Source: Chitinophagaceae bacterium
GTDB taxonomy: Bacteria > Bacteroidota > Bacteroidia > Chitinophagales > Chitinophagaceae
NCBI GenBank assembly: GCA_016710935.1
Contig: JADJTY010000012.1
Span: 62,001-126,000 of the forward strand
Length of the DNA stretch: 64,000 nt
Direction: 5' to 3'
Both the position numbers and the translations under genes were made by a program. This document shows, in pieces, positions 9,536 through 18,253 of the stretch. The notes under the pieces are model-generated. The model saw only the letters and a program-made list of their open reading frames with translations, did not search any database and was not told where the DNA came from. Numbering within the stretch: the stretch's first letter is position 1; every line of letters starts with the position of its first letter.

Positions 9536-12157
9536 ATGCAAATTGTAGAAATTAAAGTACTGAGAGGACCTAACTACTGGAGCGTTCGCCGCACCAAACT
9601 GATACAGATGAAACTGGACCTGGAGGAAAAAGAAAAAATGCCAACTAACAGCATTCCTGGTTTTAGAGAGCGGCTGGAAGCCATGTTACCCTCCTTAATA
9701 GAACACCGGTGCAGTGTGGGAACACGGGGCGGTTTTTTTGAGCGGGTGGAAGAAGGGACCTGGATGGGGCATGTAATTGAACATATTGCACTGGAAATTC
9801 AAACCCTGGCAGGAATGGATACCGGCTTTGGCCGCACCAGAGGCACCGGCAAAGATGGAGAGTACTATGTATGTTTTAGTTATATGGAAGAAGATGCCGG
9901 CATTTATGCAGCAAAAGCTGCGGTAAGAATTGCCCATGCATTGATATTTGAAGAAGAGTACAATATGGATGAAGATATACAAACATTAAGAGAGATACGG
10001 GAAGATACCAGGCTTGGGCCCAGTACGGGTTGTATTGTAGATGAAGCGGCAAAAAGAGGCATTCCCTACATCCGGTTAAACAAACATTCACTGGTGCAAC
10101 TGGGTTATGGTGTTAATCAAAAAAGAATACGGGCAACCATTGCAAGTACCACCGGCAATATTGCCGTTGATATTGCATGCGATAAGGAAGAAACAAAAAA
10201 CCTGCTGGGTGCTGCTGAAATTCCGGTACCTAAAGGTGATGTGGTAAGAACAGAAGAAGGCTTGCAGGATGCCATTGACCGGATTGGTTACCCCTGTGTG
10301 ATAAAGCCCATTGATGGCAACCATGGCAAGGGGAATACCACCAATATTACCGATTGGGAAATGGCTTTAAAAGCTTTTGCCGCTGCCAAACTTTATGGCC
10401 GCAGTGTGATTGTTGAAAAATATATTACCGGGTTTGATTTCAGGATACTGGTTATTAATTACAAATTTATTTGTGCGGCTTTGCGTACACCCGCTTCCGT
10501 GGTTGGTGATGGAAAAAATACCATTCAGTATTTATTGGATGAAGTGAATAAAGATCCACGCCGTGGCTACGGACACGAAAAAGTGCTGACACAAATTACC
10601 ATCGATGATTTTACCAAAATAATGCTGGATGAAAAGGGCTATACTTTAGAAACCATTCCTGCAAAAGGTGAACTGGTTTTGCTTAAACCAACGGCTAATC
10701 TGTCAACCGGTGGTACCAGTACTGATGTTACCGATGAAGTACACCCTGCCAATATTATGATGTGTGAGCGCATTGCAAAGATCATTGGACTGGATATTTG
10801 CGGTATTGATATTATGGCAACCGATTTGCGTACACCCGTTAAAGAAAATGGCGGTGCCATACTGGAAGTGAATGCTGCACCGGGTTTCCGGATGCACATT
10901 GACCCATCCGTTGGTTTGCCACGCAATGTGGCCGAGCCGGTTGTAGATATGCTTTTTCCTAAAGGCAGTGCCGGTACCATTCCCATTATTGCCATAACAG
11001 GTACCAATGGTAAAACAACCACCACCAGGCTTACGGCACATATTGCAAAAACTGCCGGTTATAAAGTGGGTTATACCACCAGCGATGGTGTGTACATTCA
11101 AAACCAGATGATGATGAAAGGCGATTGTACAGGGCCCGTATCATCTACTTTTGTTTTAAAAGACCCCACGGTTGATTTTGCAGTGCTGGAATGTGCAAGA
11201 GGTGGTATTTTAAAAAATGGTTTGGCTTTTCAAAATTGTGATGTAGCTATTGTAACCAATATCAGCGCAGATCATATTGGATTGGGCGGTATTGATAGTA
11301 TGGAGCAGATGGCAAAAGTAAAACAGGTAGTACCGGAAACCGTATTCAACCACGGTTATGCCATTTTAAATGCCGATGATGACCTGGTGTATGCCATGAA
11401 GGAAGGTTTGAAATGCAATATTGCTTACTTCAGCATGGATGAAAATAATCCAAGGATAAAAAAACATTGTAAGGACGGAGGTTATGCTGCTGTTTTTGAG
11501 AATGGTTATATCACCATTATGAAAGGCACCTGGAAGATACGGGTGATCAAAGTAAGCGAGGTACCGGTAACCTATGGCGGTAAAGCACTGCACAATGTGA
11601 TGAACTGCTTACCTGCTGTGTTGAGCACTTATTTCTGGCGCGATATTGAAATTGAAGATATTAAGCTGGCATTGCAGACTTTTGTTCCTTCATCAGCACA
11701 AACACCGGGCAGACTGAACATGTTCCAGTTTAAACATTTTCAGTTTTTGGTTGACTTTGCCCATAACCCCGCCGGGCTTGAATTGCTTTGTGATTTTGTA
11801 AGTAAACTGGATGGTGAACCTAAAGTGGGTATCATCAGCGGTACAGGCGACAGAAGAGATGAAGATATTAAAGAACTGGGCCGTATTTCGGGCAGATCGT
11901 TTGATGAGATCATCATCCGGCAGGACAAACACCTGCGTGGCCGCACCGCAGAAGAAATTGTGCAACTGCTGCTTGATGGCATTAACGAAACAAAAACAAA
12001 GGAAATTCCTGTTACAATTATATTAAATGAAAAAGAAGCCATTATGCATGCTTATAATACTGCAAAGCCAGGCTCATTAATAACAATCATGTGCGATGTG
12101 GTAACCGAAGCGCTGGATTTAATAAAAGGACTGAAGGAAAAGGAGGATATGGAGTAA
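9536..12157 (+). CDS. cphA: Cyanophycin synthetase (CphA1-type)
   Basis: 873 residues, the full family length. It polymerises aspartate and arginine into cyanophycin using two ATP-dependent ligase sites. Residues about 1-160 form the N-terminal domain (VLRGPNYWSVRRTKLIQ). Residues about 215-475 form an ATP-grasp domain (KPIDGNHGKGNTTNI; ILEVNAAPGFRMH). Residues about 485-870 form a Mur-ligase-like domain with P-loop GTNGKTTTTRL near 488 and SADHIGLGGI. Both active sites look intact, so it is not a CphA2 variant. Divergent from the aminotransferase and cphB. The organism probably stores nitrogen as cyanophycin granules; a free-standing dipeptidase (isoaspartyl peptidase) is not in this window. 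Confidence 0.95.
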   Translation: MQIVEIKVLRGPNYWSVRRTKLIQMKLDLEEKEKMPTNSIPGFRERLEAMLPSLIEHRCSVGTRGGFFERVEEGTWMGHVIEHIALEIQTLAGMDTGFGRTRGTGKDGEYYVCFSYMEEDAGIYAAKAAVRIAHALIFEEEYNMDEDIQTLREIREDTRLGPSTGCIVDEAAKRGIPYIRLNKHSLVQLGYGVNQKRIRATIASTTGNIAVDIACDKEETKNLLGAAEIPVPKGDVVRTEEGLQDAIDRIGYPCVIKPIDGNHGKGNTTNITDWEMALKAFAAAKLYGRSVIVEKYITGFDFRILVINYKFICAALRTPASVVGDGKNTIQYLLDEVNKDPRRGYGHEKVLTQITIDDFTKIMLDEKGYTLETIPAKGELVLLKPTANLSTGGTSTDVTDEVHPANIMMCERIAKIIGLDICGIDIMATDLRTPVKENGGAILEVNAAPGFRMHIDPSVGLPRNVAEPVVDMLFPKGSAGTIPIIAITGTNGKTTTTRLTAHIAKTAGYKVGYTTSDGVYIQNQMMMKGDCTGPVSSTFVLKDPTVDFAVLECARGGILKNGLAFQNCDVAIVTNISADHIGLGGIDSMEQMAKVKQVVPETVFNHGYAILNADDDLVYAMKEGLKCNIAYFSMDENNPRIKKHCKDGGYAAVFENGYITIMKGTWKIRVIKVSEVPVTYGGKALHNVMNCLPAVLSTYFWRDIEIEDIKLALQTFVPSSAQTPGRLNMFQFKHFQFLVDFAHNPAGLELLCDFVSKLDGEPKVGIISGTGDRRDEDIKELGRISGRSFDEIIIRQDKHLRGRTAEEIVQLLLDGINETKTKEIPVTIILNEKEAIMHAYNTAKPGSLITIMCDVVTEALDLIKGLKEKEDME

Positions 12158-12175
12158 AAGCTTTTTTAAAAAGCA

Positions 12176-12207
12176 TTTGGGAGGTAAAAGCATAACCCTT
12201 ATTTTTG
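12176..12207 (+). promoter_or_regulatory. Promoter of tRNA-Gln
   Basis: TTTG at 12176-12179, a 20-nt spacer, then TATTTTTG at 12200-12207. This matches the Bacteroidota consensus TTTG-N19-21-TAnnTTTG exactly and lies 28 nt before the tRNA. Confidence 0.8.
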
Positions 12208-12235
12208 CACTCCAAATATTTTTTGGGCATCAAGC

Positions 12236-12306
12236 TGGGTTATGGTGTAAAGGTAGCACAACAGATTTTGATTCTGTTTGTCTAGGTTCGAATCCTAGTA
12301 ACCCAA
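12236..12306 (+). tRNA. tRNA-Gln(UUG)
   Basis: 71-nt cloverleaf. Acceptor arms TGGGTTA/TAACCCA with discriminator A; D-arm GTG...CAC; anticodon arm ACAGA-TTTTGAT-TCTGT with anticodon TTG; T-arm CTAGG-TTCGAAT-CCTAG. The 3' CCA is not encoded. It is flanked by its own promoter and an intrinsic terminator, so it is a single-gene transcript. Confidence 0.96.
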
Positions 12307-12307
12307 C

Positions 12308-12337
12308 AAAAAAGAACTGATCACTCAGTTCTTTTTT
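12308..12337. terminator. Terminator of tRNA-Gln, bidirectional
   Basis: 13-bp stem AAAAAAGAACTGA/TCAGTTCTTTTTT with TCAC loop. It has a U-tract in either direction and lies between the tRNA and the convergent pafA gene. Confidence 0.88.
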
Positions 12338-12359
12338 CGTTTATATAATATTTAATTTA

Positions 12360-13994
12360 TTACTTGACCAGTTCTGAGATCACTTTACCCACGCTGCCGT
12401 TTGGCATTTGTATCTGTAGCATGGCAGCCAGGGTTGGTGCAATATCTGTCATATAGGTTTCACGATAGGTCTTGCCCGGTTTTACACCCCATCCAAAAAA
12501 CACACAGGGTATATGTGCATCGTAAGGGTTCCATGCCCCGTGTGTAGTTCCTTTTTTGCCGCCGTCAAAATAACCTGCCTTTAAAGTAAAATGTATATCT
12601 CCGCTGCGTTTGGTATTATAGCCATTGCTCAGCATTGTTTTTTGAGGCTCAGATAAGGTAGTTGCTGCCAGTTTATCGGTTTCAAATGCAGTGATGATAA
12701 AAGGCTTTGCCTGCAATATTTTGATCACCGTTTTTTTTACTGCCGCCACATCTTTACCCTGCATTTCCAATTCGTTTATATTAAGATATACCTGGTAGTT
12801 TTGCAAACTCTGTACTACATTTTTAACTCCAAAATCAGTTTCTATCATTTGGTTAAGTTCTTTTCGTATGTCCCCGTCTTCAAAATTGCCACCGGGTATT
12901 TTATGCTCAGCCAAAAAAGCCGGAATATGCGCCACTGCATGATCAGCAGACAAAAAGACAGTATAACTTCCTTTGCCCAGCTTTGAATCTAAATACATTA
13001 AAAAATCAGCAACATCTTTATCCAGCCTTAAATACATATCCTCTACCTCTACAGAATTGGGCCCAAAATTATGGCCAACATAATCAGTTGATGAAATACT
13101 TATCGCTAAAAAATCGGTAACAGTATTTTTTCCCAATGCCTCATTTTCTATAGCTGCTTTTGCAAAATCAAAAGTATAAGTATTGGCAAAAGGTGTTGTA
13201 CGAAATGCCTCATATTTATCGTTGTCGGAGATCAATGAAAGTTTATGGGGGAAAGTGACGGTCTTCTCTCCTCTTATAGGACTCTCATAAGGCTTATCAT
13301 CAGCTGTACTTAAATCGTACTTATCCATGGGCAATAAAGTTGTCCAGTCTTTACTCATGTATTTTGCGGGAAGGTCTTTGGCGTTAAACTGTTCTACCCA
13401 GGTTGGCAAGGTGTTCATGTAATGCGAACTGCTTATCCATTTGCCGGCATCGTACCAGTAAGCTGCGTTGGCACTATGCCCGGCGGGTAAAATAGCGCCC
13501 CTGTCTTTTAATGCAATACCAATTACTTTACTCTTAAAATTATTGCTCAGCCGCAGTTCATCGGTTATGGTGGTAACCCACATATTAGCCGGACTCATTT
13601 TACCTGCCTTGCCATTGTTACCAATAGTAGAAACGGTAGAATCATCGGTACAATAAACACCCTTGCCGGTAGTTTTATCAAACCAGTTATTGCCAACGAT
13701 ACCTGTAAGCGCCGGCACACTGCCTGTATAAATACAGGTATGGCCTACGGCTGTATAAGTAGGCACAAAAGGAATAAAATTATTTTCGGAACTGAAACCT
13801 TCTTTTAGCATTCGTTTAAAACCGCCTTCACCATACAGCGCACTATAGCGGTACAGGTAATCCCAACGCATCTGGTCAACCACCAAACCAACTACCAGTT
13901 TTGGTTTTCCTTTAGGTCCCTGTGTGGGTGTTTGCGCAAAAACAGCAGCAGTAAAAAAGTAAAAAGTAAAAAGTAGAAAAGAATTGCGTAGCAT
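12360..13994 (-). CDS. pafA: PafA-type alkaline phosphatase
   Basis: About 544 residues from the ATG at 13994. A signal peptide (residues 1-20, ending AVFAQ) sends it to the periplasm. It belongs to the alkaline phosphatase superfamily with a threonine nucleophile: PTYTAVGHT (Thr81) and Asp40 in VVDQMRWDY. It has the PafA-specific Asn near 102 and the Lys163/Arg165 pair in ALKDRGAILPAGH that contacts phosphate in the Elizabethkingia enzyme. DHAV and AHIP metal ligands follow. PafA hydrolyses many phosphomonoesters and is not repressed by phosphate. The longer TTG start at 14012 was rejected because a perfect promoter box (14010-14017) overlaps it. The signal peptide is encoded by heptanucleotide repeats. 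Confidence 0.92.
   Translation of the reverse strand: MLRNSFLLFTFYFFTAAVFAQTPTQGPKGKPKLVVGLVVDQMRWDYLYRYSALYGEGGFKRMLKEGFSSENNFIPFVPTYTAVGHTCIYTGSVPALTGIVGNNWFDKTTGKGVYCTDDSTVSTIGNNGKAGKMSPANMWVTTITDELRLSNNFKSKVIGIALKDRGAILPAGHSANAAYWYDAGKWISSSHYMNTLPTWVEQFNAKDLPAKYMSKDWTTLLPMDKYDLSTADDKPYESPIRGEKTVTFPHKLSLISDNDKYEAFRTTPFANTYTFDFAKAAIENEALGKNTVTDFLAISISSTDYVGHNFGPNSVEVEDMYLRLDKDVADFLMYLDSKLGKGSYTVFLSADHAVAHIPAFLAEHKIPGGNFEDGDIRKELNQMIETDFGVKNVVQSLQNYQVYLNINELEMQGKDVAAVKKTVIKILQAKPFIITAFETDKLAATTLSEPQKTMLSNGYNTKRSGDIHFTLKAGYFDGGKKGTTHGAWNPYDAHIPCVFFGWGVKPGKTYRETYMTDIAPTLAAMLQIQMPNGSVGKVISELVK
13951..13980. repeat. Heptanucleotide-like tandem tract in pafA signal peptide
   Basis: About four units of GTAAAAA (first with one extra A, last GTAGAAAA) on the plus strand, inside the region coding pafA residues about 5-15. 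The 7-nt unit means copy-number change would shift the reading frame. Confidence 0.65.
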
Positions 13995-14009
13995 GTTGAT
14001 CGGTTTTTG

Positions 14010-14017
14010 CAAATATA
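14010..14017 (-). promoter_or_regulatory. Promoter -7 box of pafA
   Basis: Minus-strand TATATTTG, an exact TAnnTTTG match, 16 nt upstream of the ATG at 13994. No good -33 element was seen. Confidence 0.55.
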
Positions 14018-14063
14018 ACCGATAAGCCCATTAATTGATATGGATTAGCCTGTTATGCCAATG

Positions 14064-14095
14064 TTATGAGTTTTGCAGGCAATGCGTTATTTTTG
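14064..14095 (+). promoter_or_regulatory. Promoter of the alpha-oxoamine synthase gene
   Basis: TATTTTTG at 14088-14095 is an exact -7 box, with a weak TTATG-like -33 element about 19 nt upstream. The start codon is 40 nt downstream. Confidence 0.5.
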
Positions 14096-14135
14096 CACCC
14101 GGTAAACACATAACTAAAAACACAAAACCAACAAT

Positions 14136-15389
14136 ATGGATGTTTTTGAAAAATTAGTAAAAGACGGCGGGCCCATTGGTCAGCATATGGACAGGGCCCA
14201 CGGTTATTTCACTTTTCCAAAATTAGAAGGCGAACTGGGACCAAGAATGCAGTTTCGTGGAAAAGACATGATCGTTTGGAGCCTTAACAATTACCTGGGA
14301 CTGGTTAACCACCCCGATGTACGTAAAGCAGATACCGAAGCCGCTGCCAAATATGGTATGGGTAACCCCATGGGTGCCCGCATGATGAGTGGTAATACCG
14401 CACAACACGAAGAACTTGAAAAAGTGATCAGCGAATTTATTAGCCGTGAAGATACCATGCTGCTCAATTTTGGCTACCAGGGTATTATGAGTTGTATTGA
14501 TGCATTGGTAAACCGCCGCGATGTAATTGTATACGATGCCGAAGCACATGCCTGCATTGTGGATGGTGTACGCCTGCACATGGGCAACCGCTATGCATTT
14601 AAACACAACGATATTGTTGATTGCGAAAAACAATTGCAACGTGCAACAGAATTAGCCGCTAAAAACGGCGGCGGTATTTTATTAATTACCGAAGGTGTGT
14701 TTGGCATGGATGGCGAGCAGGGCATTTTAAAAGAGATCTGCGAACTGAAGAAAAAATATGAATTCCGTATTTTAATAGATGATGCACATGGCTTTGGATA
14801 TATGGGTCCAACCGGTGCCGGTGCAGATGAAGCACAGGGATGCCAAAAAGATATTGATCTGTACTTTAGCACTTTTGTAAAAAGTATGGGGAGCATTGGC
14901 GCTTTCATCAGCGGACCAAAAAACGTACTTAAATATTTACGCTACAATACACGCTCACAAATTTTTGCCAAGAGCTTACCTTTGATGATCGTGGAAGGGA
15001 TGCTGAAGCGCATGGAAATGGTAAAAGCCATGCCCGAACTGCGTGAAAAATTGTGGCACAATGTAAACCGGCTGCAAACCGGTTTAAAAGAACGTGGTTT
15101 TGATATTGGCCATACCAACAGCCCCGTAACGCCCATTTACATGAAAGGAGATGTGCCCGAAGCCACACAAATGGTGATGGACCTGCGTGAGAACTATCAT
15201 ATTTTCTGCAGCATTGTGGTGTACCCCGTTATACCAAAGGGCGATATTATTTACCGCCTCATACCCACCGCCGCACACAGCGATGCGGATATTGACGAAA
15301 CATTAAAAGCATTTGAAGAAACCAAAAAGAAATTAGATGCCGGTGCTTATAAAGCCGTTGATATACCGGATATGGCGGAAGCGAATTAA
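14136..15389 (+). CDS. Alpha-oxoamine synthase, probable serine palmitoyltransferase or relative
   Basis: 417-residue PLP enzyme of the AONS/KBL/SPT family, which condenses an acyl-CoA/ACP with an amino acid and releases CO2. Visible signatures: NNYLGLVNHPDVR near 50, GARMMSGNTAQHEELE near 80, EAHACIVDG near 132, DDAHGFGYMGPTG near 210, and the PLP lysine in TFVKSMGS (Lys249). It belongs to a Bacteroidota subfamily distinct from classical Kbl and BioF. Sphingolipid or sulfonolipid (cysteate acyltransferase) long-chain base synthesis is the most likely role, but the amino-acid substrate cannot be told from sequence. No other lipid gene is adjacent. Exact promoter box upstream, strong terminator downstream. 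Confidence 0.85.
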   Translation: MDVFEKLVKDGGPIGQHMDRAHGYFTFPKLEGELGPRMQFRGKDMIVWSLNNYLGLVNHPDVRKADTEAAAKYGMGNPMGARMMSGNTAQHEELEKVISEFISREDTMLLNFGYQGIMSCIDALVNRRDVIVYDAEAHACIVDGVRLHMGNRYAFKHNDIVDCEKQLQRATELAAKNGGGILLITEGVFGMDGEQGILKEICELKKKYEFRILIDDAHGFGYMGPTGAGADEAQGCQKDIDLYFSTFVKSMGSIGAFISGPKNVLKYLRYNTRSQIFAKSLPLMIVEGMLKRMEMVKAMPELREKLWHNVNRLQTGLKERGFDIGHTNSPVTPIYMKGDVPEATQMVMDLRENYHIFCSIVVYPVIPKGDIIYRLIPTAAHSDADIDETLKAFEETKKKLDAGAYKAVDIPDMAEAN

Positions 15390-15408
15390 GGAATTATTTT
15401 TTTTAAAT

Positions 15409-15440
15409 AAAGATCCCGGCTCTTTCAGGCCGGGATCTTT
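15409..15440 (+). terminator. Terminator of the alpha-oxoamine synthase gene
   Basis: 12-bp GC-rich stem AAAGATCCCGGC/GCCGGGATCTTT with an 8-nt loop, 20 nt after the stop codon. Immediately abutted by a REP-like repeat. Confidence 0.85.
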
Positions 15441-15497
15441 GTAGGAATTCCGCCTGTGGCGAATTCTTTTTGAACACGCCAAAGGCGTGTTCCTACA
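15441..15497. repeat. Two-hairpin REP-like repeat, copy 2
   Basis: GTAGGAA, palindrome GAATTCCGCCTGTGGCGAATTC, T tract, palindrome GAACACGCCAAAGGCGTGTTC, then TTCCTAC. Both hairpins are perfect here, and the outer arms could pair to close a two-leaf structure. Only a few bases differ from the copy at 7918-7974. Confidence 0.88.
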
Positions 15498-15789
15498 TTA
15501 TGTACCAGGCATTGTAATGCTATTGAGTTTTATTGGCAAAGTACGCTTGTCCAGAAAATCTTTATTGAGCTTTTATCGAAATTTATTTGAACAATTTTGT
15601 GTAAAAAATCAACTTAGAAATACATAAAGAGTTACTTACATATAAATTATATATAAGCTTTTTGAGCATTTAATTTCTAAATTGTATTAAAGTCGGACAC
15701 TAATCAATGAAAACATAAAGTTCGTAGGCTATTTATTCACTCGTTATTATTCTAAAGGGCCCAAGGCTAACATTTCTTATTTCAGCACA
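15498..15789. other. AT-rich non-coding stretch
   Basis: About 290 bp with no convincing ORF, repeat or promoter. It begins the atypical 15.5-17.3 kb region. Confidence 0.4.
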
Positions 15790-16197
15790 ATGTGCTCAAT
15801 GACACTTTTAGGTTTTATGCACCTAATGCAAATCTTAATAATAATTGCCAAAGTAAAACTGATTCCAATCACTTCATCTACCGAAAAACCAATCAAGTAT
15901 ATTACCTTTCTTGTCGTAATGATTCCAATTTATTTCCTTATGACATTTCTGTATAAACAAAGTGACTTCCCATTATTTAAAGAAAAATATGTCACCAATT
16001 GGAATAAAGTTTTTAAGGGAAATATTCTGCTAGTTATTTATATCATTTGTTCTTTTACTTTAATTTTTGTTTTGACCTTTTTGTTTAAAACGCAGGCGCT
16101 CTCAAGCATCCACACATTCTTAAACCACACCCTCACACATTGCCGGCCCTACCAGGTAAAGCACACACGGCTTCCGCTGCAAAGGAAACTTAACTAA
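15790..16197 (+). CDS. Small predicted membrane protein, unknown function
   Basis: 135 residues, not recognised. Three hydrophobic segments (about residues 5-22, 36-53 and 75-98) predict an integral membrane protein. The segment KYVTNWNKVFKGNILLVIYIICSF resembles the end of small Bacteroidota membrane proteins, in which a basic stretch precedes a last TM helix (weak, from memory). The last 35 residues (from about LSSIHTFLNHTLTHCRPYQ) are polar and run into sequence of different composition. The natural C-terminus may therefore have been replaced by a junction. Moderate chance that it is a fragment. Confidence 0.45.
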   Translation: MCSMTLLGFMHLMQILIIIAKVKLIPITSSTEKPIKYITFLVVMIPIYFLMTFLYKQSDFPLFKEKYVTNWNKVFKGNILLVIYIICSFTLIFVLTFLFKTQALSSIHTFLNHTLTHCRPYQVKHTRLPLQRKLN

Positions 16198-17081
16198 TCC
16201 CCTTGAATCTCCGTATTTTATAAAACCTTCTTTCAAATTTGTCTACCACTTTTTGGTTCTAAGGGCGGCCTAGCCCCAGGACGGACGGGTTTATCACAAA
16301 CATTTACCGTGCACGGGCGGAAACGTCTTCCGGGCCGCGGGATTCCAACACAGTGGCTGCTGCCGGATTACCACGGCGGGCCCTTAGCTACCGACAAGCA
16401 ACGTGGTCCAAAGTACAAGGGGGTATCGGTATTCAAAAGGAAAGCATGCTCCTCCACCATTCACTCTAAAGAAGGCAACGGAACACACTAAAAGAGATCA
16501 GTGTGCCACTTGGCCGCGAATCCGTTCACATGAAGCGTTTGGCTTTCCCCTTAAACTGTAAGGGGGGTTGCTTCGGGGTATAAAAATTCTATTGAAGAAG
16601 TAAAGAAAAAAAGGCGCGATTTGAGTTAACTTAACGTTGGGGATATAAACTTGTCAAAATCTACGAAATATTTAAACTAATGTCTAACCGGAAGTGCTAG
16701 CGTTCGATAGCCGAGAAGCTTAGCAGAACTTGGGAATGGAGCAGCCATTAAAAATTATGAAAGTCGTTGAGCTTACCCACAACAGAAGCATCAGCAAAAA
16801 ATGAAATCAACTAAAACTGCCCAAGTGGTTTTGCAGGAGTTAACACCTGGAGGCATCCAAGAAAGATTGAATCTAACACTTCAAAAAAATGCCCTTTAAA
16901 AACCCACTTATGGAAGCTACACACCAAATGAAATGGTTTTTGATTTTGATGAACCTTAAACTGGGCGCTTTTGATGGACGCCGGTGAACCAAGAAGCTTC
17001 AGGGGCAATGCTGGAAATCGAGAAAACTGTTACCGGGAACCCGGCACCGGCACCTCTACCCTAAGCCGGAATCTATTAAAA
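16198..17081. other. Compositionally anomalous region without a credible gene
   Basis: Roughly 880 bp. The 16250-16570 part is clearly GC-richer than its surroundings (for example GGGCGGCCTAGCCCC, CCGGGCCGCGGG), while 16600-16720 is AT-rich. Reading frames are short and match nothing I recognise. A hairpin CCCCTTA/TAAGGGG lies at 16547-16565. Near 16801 a 32-codon frame starting MKSTKTAQVVLQELTPGG stops, and a possible continuation follows after the stop, suggesting a decayed gene. Could be a degraded mobile element, a structured RNA or an assembly problem. Confidence 0.4.
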
Positions 17082-17237
17082 GTAGATGAAGTCACAACAA
17101 AAATTACGTTGTTACACGAATTCACCATTCCTTTCGATAGCAATGTGACAGCATTAAAAACAGCAAATTTTGAAATGGGCTGGAACCATATCATCAATAT
17201 TTCTTTGAAAGAATATTTGAATATAACTCAAAAATAA
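17082..17237 (+). pseudogene. C-terminal remnant of an SRPBCC/AHSA1-domain protein
   Basis: About 51 codons ending in FEMGWNHIINISLKEYLN. This is the characteristic last helix of SRPBCC (START-like, Aha1-type) domain proteins, preceded by a strand pair TTKITLLHEF. The rest of the domain (about 100 residues) is missing. The upstream part of the open frame (from 16971) is rich in Gly, Pro and Arg and unlike the family. The fragment borders the anomalous region and is probably what is left of a gene truncated by an insertion or deletion. Confidence 0.6.
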
Positions 17238-17287
17238 AGACAGCGTTTTTAAAGGCATCAGACTAAAGCTGCAATGATACCGCAGCC

Positions 17288-18103
17288 TTAGTCTGCCTTA
17301 TTATCTGCCATAAAATCAAACATCTCTTCATTAATTTCATCAGGGCGGTCGCACTGTGTAATTTGTGCAAATGCACTATAGGTAGCACCAATTAACCAGG
17401 GTACCGTAAACAACAACCCTATGCCGCATGGTATAGCGCTGATCATAAGAATACAACCCATTACTATAAACAAACCGATTAAATTCCACAGGTTGTGGCG
17501 GGCGATGCGGCGTGACATTTCCATGGCAGGCCAGGCCTGCATTTTGTAAATAATAATAAAATGGATCTTAAATGCCCACATTGCAGAGATAAACAATAAA
17601 GCAGCCATCAATATCAGCATAGACACTACAAACCTGCTATCGAGGAATAATTTTAAAAAAGCATCCCTCAGTTCTTCCTGCCTGGTAAGCATATCTGCGC
17701 TTTGCGATAATTTAAAAATATCTATCAGCTCCTGTAAAAAATTGAAAAACACCAGTATGGCAAGTGCCGTAGTTATAACACTTTGGATAAGGGTACTTAT
17801 GGCAATAGGTTGAAGAAAATTAAAGCCTTTGAACATATCTCCAAAATCCGTCCAACCCTTACCTTTTGAAATGCGCCAGGTAACGTACACCGCTCCTCCC
17901 ATTAAACAGGGGCTTAGAATCAGGTTGTTAACAATACCGCCCACAAAAGGTATAATACCAACTCCAAATGCGATGACCATGGTAATGATACCTCCCAATA
18001 TATAATAGCCCAGGTTTTTTGATACCAGGTTCCAGCCATCCGACAATGCCAGCCCTATAGAAAATGTAGATTTATCCGTTTCAAGTTCTGCCAGCGTTTT
18101 CAT
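17288..18103 (-). CDS. Polytopic membrane protein of unknown function
   Basis: 271 residues with about six hydrophobic segments (near 30-55, 60-80, 105-130, 165-185, 215-235, 240-262). The layout resembles the glycerophosphodiester-phosphodiesterase membrane domain/DUF975-like families of bacterial inner-membrane proteins: a cytosolic N-terminus, a glycine-rich GGIITMVIAFGVG helix, and AMEMSRRIARHNLWNLIGLF before a late TM helix. No catalytic motif. Stands alone, on the opposite strand from the next genes. Confidence 0.65.
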   Translation of the reverse strand: MKTLAELETDKSTFSIGLALSDGWNLVSKNLGYYILGGIITMVIAFGVGIIPFVGGIVNNLILSPCLMGGAVYVTWRISKGKGWTDFGDMFKGFNFLQPIAISTLIQSVITTALAILVFFNFLQELIDIFKLSQSADMLTRQEELRDAFLKLFLDSRFVVSMLILMAALLFISAMWAFKIHFIIIYKMQAWPAMEMSRRIARHNLWNLIGLFIVMGCILMISAIPCGIGLLFTVPWLIGATYSAFAQITQCDRPDEINEEMFDFMADNKAD

Positions 18104-18253
18104 GATTTTTTTTTGATAAACTTAGTATAAAATAGCTATTAAAAAAACTAAATTATAATATTGTTGGATTCCTATTTTATTCTGGTGACCGGTATCAGCA
18201 TAACGCTTTTAAAATACAACAACTTTAGTAACTTGTAAAGGCAATCAATTAAA

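Noticed and set aside
16309..16491. 60-codon open frame in the GC-rich block
   Set aside because: No recognisable motif, odd composition, and no promoter or start context; most likely a chance frame.
16198..17081. Integron cassette or group II intron
   Set aside because: No attC-like core sites and no intron domain V or reverse transcriptase frame could be recognised.
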